Assembly (NCBI RefSeq): GCF_013394085.1
Contig: NZ_CP040910.1
Location: 1,784,767 to 1,848,766 of the forward strand
DNA from: Limosilactobacillus fermentum
GTDB lineage: Bacteria; Bacillota; Bacilli; Lactobacillales; Lactobacillaceae
Direction: 5' to 3'
Length of the DNA stretch: 64,000 nt
In this document: piece by piece, positions 61,677 to 64,000 of the stretch
Layout of the letters: every line of letters begins with the position of its first letter
How positions within the stretch are numbered: position 1 is the stretch's first letter
The notes under the pieces: model-generated
The model's database searches: none
What the model was told of the DNA's origin: nothing
Seen by the model: only the letters and a program-made list of their open reading frames with translations
Translations under genes and position numbers: made by a program

Positions 61677-62594
61677 CTACTTCAATGCTTCTTGAACTTG
61701 GTCAAACGTTGGGATTGATGGCATTGCCCCCATCCCTTGAACCGTCAAACTCGATGCGCGCTGAGCGTAGGTAATGGCGTCTGCCAAGTTCGAGAAGTCC
61801 GGTAACAATTGTGAAATTAACGCCCCAATAAAAGTATCCCCTGCTGCGGTAGTATCAATTGCCTTTACCTTGAAGGCTGGTACCGTTCCGGAACCATCCT
61901 TAGTTGAGTAGTAGGCCCCCTTTGAACCTAGGGTTACTAGGGTTACGCCAACCCCTTTGGCACGGAAGTACTCAGCAGTTTGATCCAGTGATGCATCATC
62001 CGTGATCTCAATCCCAGTCAGCAAAGCACTTTCCGTTTCGTTAGGAGCAATGATGTCCGTGTATTCCAGCAACTCCGGCAGGATTTCCGTTGCCGGTGCT
62101 GGATTCAAAACTGTAATAACACCATTTGCCTTCGCCATCTTAAATGCTTCTAAGGCAACAGTCTGTGGTGTTTCAAATTGGGTGATCAAAAAGTCGACCT
62201 TCTTCATCACTTCCTCGCTCTTACTAAGAACGTCCTTAGTCATCGCTTGGTTAGCCCCACCATAAACCATGATGTCATTTTGGCCATTTTCATCTAAAGT
62301 AACTAGCGCAGTCCCCGTACCGTGGCGCGGGTCATTCCCCACGTTCGTCGTGTCAATGTGATCTTCTTGTAAGGCATCACGCATGAACTTCCCTTCGGAG
62401 TCTGCGCCAACCATTCCAATGAAGTACGTCTCTGACCCAGAACGGACTGCAGCGACTGCTTGGTTCGCTCCCTTACCACCAGGCGCTGAACTCTTATCCG
62501 TTGCAGCTAGCGTTTCACCAGGTTCTGGGAAACGGTGAACGTGATAAGTCGTATCAACATTGATGCTTCCAAGAACAGCAACTTTGTTTGACAT
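61677..62594 (-). CDS. rbsK: Ribokinase (second copy)
   Basis: PfkB-family kinase (305 aa) with [31 protein letters not shown] and [13 protein letters not shown]. It is very similar in protein to the copy at 9543 (long identical blocks) but uses many more A/T-ended codons, so it was not made by a recent local duplication. First gene of the rbsK-rbsD-permease unit; TCCTCC-type site precedes. Operator-like sites at 62624-62653 lie upstream. Confidence 0.94.
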   Translation of the reverse strand: MSNKVAVLGSINVDTTYHVHRFPEPGETLAATDKSSAPGGKGANQAVAAVRSGSETYFIGMVGADSEGKFMRDALQEDHIDTTNVGNDPRHGTGTALVTLDENGQNDIMVYGGANQAMTKDVLSKSEEVMKKVDFLITQFETPQTVALEAFKMAKANGVITVLNPAPATEILPELLEYTDIIAPNETESALLTGIEITDDASLDQTAEYFRAKGVGVTLVTLGSKGAYYSTKDGSGTVPAFKVKAIDTTAAGDTFIGALISQLLPDFSNLADAITYAQRASSLTVQGMGAMPSIPTFDQVQEALK

Positions 62595-62623
62595 ATAATT
62601 TCCTCCTGTTACAACGCATCCAC

Positions 62624-62653
62624 GTAAAACGTTTTGTTAAAACCTTTTACGTA
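62624..62653. promoter_or_regulatory. LacI-family operator-like pair ahead of the ribose unit
   Basis: GTAAAACGTTTTG at 62624-62636 and TTAAAACCTTTTAC just after. Core AAAACGTTTT differs from AACCGGTT, so another regulator (RbsR-type) probably acts. GAAAGCGGTTGCA at 62686-62698 and GCAAGCGTTTGC near 62741-62752 are candidate cre sites. Confidence 0.5.
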
Positions 62654-62793
62654 CCAATCGACCCGTTTAGTTTATCATCACAAGAAAGCGGTTGCAACAA
62701 AAAATAGCGTCTTCAAAATCCTGATTATCACTCGTTATGCAAGCGTTTGCTAAATAATTTATTCGCAAATACCTATCATTACAACAATCAAAA

Positions 62794-63850
62794 TGGCAGA
62801 TTGTAAAATTTAAGTTGAACATTTAAGTGGACAGAAAAACCCATCAAGGTCTTTAATGGTGTTACCACAACATTCCATTAGAAAGAAGGACCCTGATGAG
62901 CACCACTATTTTATCATTCCAGAACCGTGTTGTCATTGAAACGCTCCATAATGAAGGACGTTCCTTGCGATACATCGCTAACTACTTAGGCTTTAGTAAG
63001 GCCACCATCTTTAACGAACTTCACCGGCTAAATAGTGAGTACCGGGCTGAGCTAGCGCAAACTGACTTTGAACGCAAGGTTAGTCAACGGGGGCGGAAGT
63101 CTTCGCTCACTAAAAACCTTAAACACTTAATCGAGGAAAAGATTCAAGTCCAGAAGTGGTCCCCTGAACAAGTTGCCCATGTGGTGGGGGTTGCCTACAA
63201 GACGGTCTATAACTGGATTGATCAAGGCTGGCTTGATATACAGTTGCCCGATTTACCTGATCATGGAATTCGTCGTCATCGTGCTAAAGAAAAGCGTGGT
63301 ACGTTCAATCACGGCCGCTCCATTGAGGAGCGTCCTCATAAAGTCGAAACTCGCCAGGAATTCGGCCACTTTGAAGCTGATACCGTACTTTCTGGTAAAC
63401 GTAAAGGTCAAGCTGTGGCTACTTTTGTGGAGCGTAAAAGTCGCCTGACAATTGTTAAACGGCTCCATGGTCGCGATAGTCGGTCCATGACTCAAGCCGT
63501 ACTTGAACTAGCTAGTCAACTTCAAGGCAAGCTCAAGACGCTTACCGTGGATCATGGTAAAGAGTTCGCTAACTACCAGACAATTGAACAGCTAACAGGT
63601 ACTCAGGTTTATTTTGCCCATGCTTATTCACCACATGAACGCGGTAGTAATGAAAACCGTAACCGAGTTTTGCGACGGTTTATTCCCAAGGGACAAGCCA
63701 TTGAAGAACTAAGTGATTACCAACTGGTTCAAATCAATTGGTATCTGAATTCACGGCCACTTAAATGTCTTAATTGGCATACACCAATCGAGATCTTCTT
63801 GCTTAATCTACGTCACTAAATTCGTTCAAGTTATTTCTTGCAATCTGCCA
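62794..63850 (+). mobile_element. Intact IS30 family insertion sequence
   Basis: Inverted ends TGGCAGATTG..TTAAGTTGAAC (62794-62820) and GTTCAAGTTAT..CAATCTGCCA (63824-63850), matching at about 20 of 27 positions, bracket one transposase gene. 1.06 kb, as usual for IS30. No target duplication could be fixed with certainty. Confidence 0.85.
62896..63819 (+). CDS. IS30 family transposase
   Basis: DDE transposase (307 aa), full length. N-terminal helix-turn-helix region (RSLRYIANYLGFSKATIFNEL, about 18-40), second HTH WSPEQVAHVVG near 85, and catalytic block HFEADTVLSGKRKGQAVATF near 155, KTLTVDHGKEFANY near 215 and HAYSPHERGSNENRNRVLR near 240 (DDE). ATG 62896 follows AGAAAGAAGGA. Looks active. 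Confidence 0.92.
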   Translation: MSTTILSFQNRVVIETLHNEGRSLRYIANYLGFSKATIFNELHRLNSEYRAELAQTDFERKVSQRGRKSSLTKNLKHLIEEKIQVQKWSPEQVAHVVGVAYKTVYNWIDQGWLDIQLPDLPDHGIRRHRAKEKRGTFNHGRSIEERPHKVETRQEFGHFEADTVLSGKRKGQAVATFVERKSRLTIVKRLHGRDSRSMTQAVLELASQLQGKLKTLTVDHGKEFANYQTIEQLTGTQVYFAHAYSPHERGSNENRNRVLRRFIPKGQAIEELSDYQLVQINWYLNSRPLKCLNWHTPIEIFLLNLRH

Positions 63851-63854
63851 AATA

Positions 63855-63895
63855 AAAAAAGAATTTTAGCAAAAGCACTAAAATTCTTTTTAATT
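63855..63895 (-). terminator. Terminator of the partial gene
   Basis: AAAGAATTTTAG / CTAAAATTCTTTTTAA. Confidence 0.8.
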
Positions 63896-63897
63896 TT

Positions 63898-64000
63898 TTA
63901 CATCTCTATGAGTTGTTTTGCATCTTCTAAATCGGTAATTAACTCGCTTGCGTACCCACCAACTAAGGCGGCGTGAAGTGCTGCTAGCTTCGTACTCCCG
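63898..64000 (-). CDS. Partial gene, C-terminus only
   Basis: The last 33 codons of a leftward gene enter the window edge: STKLAALHAALVGGYASELI, then TDLEDAKQLIEM and TAA. A terminator follows, so this is a real 3' end. Too short to name. Confidence 0.6.
   Translation of the reverse strand, partial: GSTKLAALHAALVGGYASELITDLEDAKQLIEM

Overview
The window reads as a chromosome segment of a GC-rich lactobacillus; gene content and codon style fit Limosilactobacillus fermentum or a close relative (inference; no rRNA or marker gene is present to fix the species). Supporting signs are strong AGGAGG-type ribosome binding sites, frequent TTG/GTG starts, G/C-ended codons, cre-like and LacI-type operators, a purine riboswitch and a TPP riboswitch, and Lactobacillales IS families (IS30, IS256, ISL3, IS1380, IS110). 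No tRNA, rRNA, CRISPR array or prophage was seen.

Layout. 1-5 kb: end of an ABC importer operon, a small orphan gene, amtB and a MATE exporter. 5-10.5 kb: a leftward sugar block (scrK, pgi, LacI repressor, a 3-hydroxyisobutyrate-type dehydrogenase, rbsK) with AACCGGTT-cored operator-like palindromes ahead of three units. 10.7-20.5 kb: trxA, a TerC protein, a pseudouridine synthase, a CorA protein, guanine riboswitch plus xanthine permease, an SDR, a histidine phosphatase, an LtaS-type sulfatase and an orphan gene. 20.6-25.2 kb: an FLP-type regulator, a Dps-like protein, an HMA chaperone and a twice-broken heavy-metal P-type ATPase, then a ferredoxin-NADP reductase. 25.3-31.9 kb: nucleoside hydrolase, TPP riboswitch plus ykoEDC-type ECF importer, a DUF4870 protein and an Na+/H+ antiporter. 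32-40.4 kb: a repeat array, lplA, OsmC, a lipase-like hydrolase, an XRE regulator with a methyltransferase, a candidate structured RNA, uspA and an SPFH protein. 40.4-47.1 kb: an organophosphate antiporter, transketolase, transaldolase, rpiA, and a second transketolase cut in half by an IS256 fragment.

47-58 kb is visibly more A/T-rich and IS-laden. It holds a lactate racemase island: larA-larB-larC-larE-larD and a NiCoT nickel permease in one leftward unit, with larR divergent, between broken IS elements. LarA, LarE and LarB keep the catalytic or sacrificial residues known from the L. plantarum system, so the module looks functional. 58-64 kb: ptsI, a ribose unit (rbsK paralogue, rbsD, FucP-type permease), an intact IS30 element and the tail of a gene leaving the window.

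The most unusual content is intergenic. The first 40.4 kb carries many copies of a ~115-bp palindromic element (here R1) and a second element (R2, with a terminal hairpin R3), mostly packed directly behind stop codons. Copies differ by paired, compensatory substitutions on opposite arms of the stems, which points to a maintained hairpin fold. None was seen from 40.5 to 64 kb.
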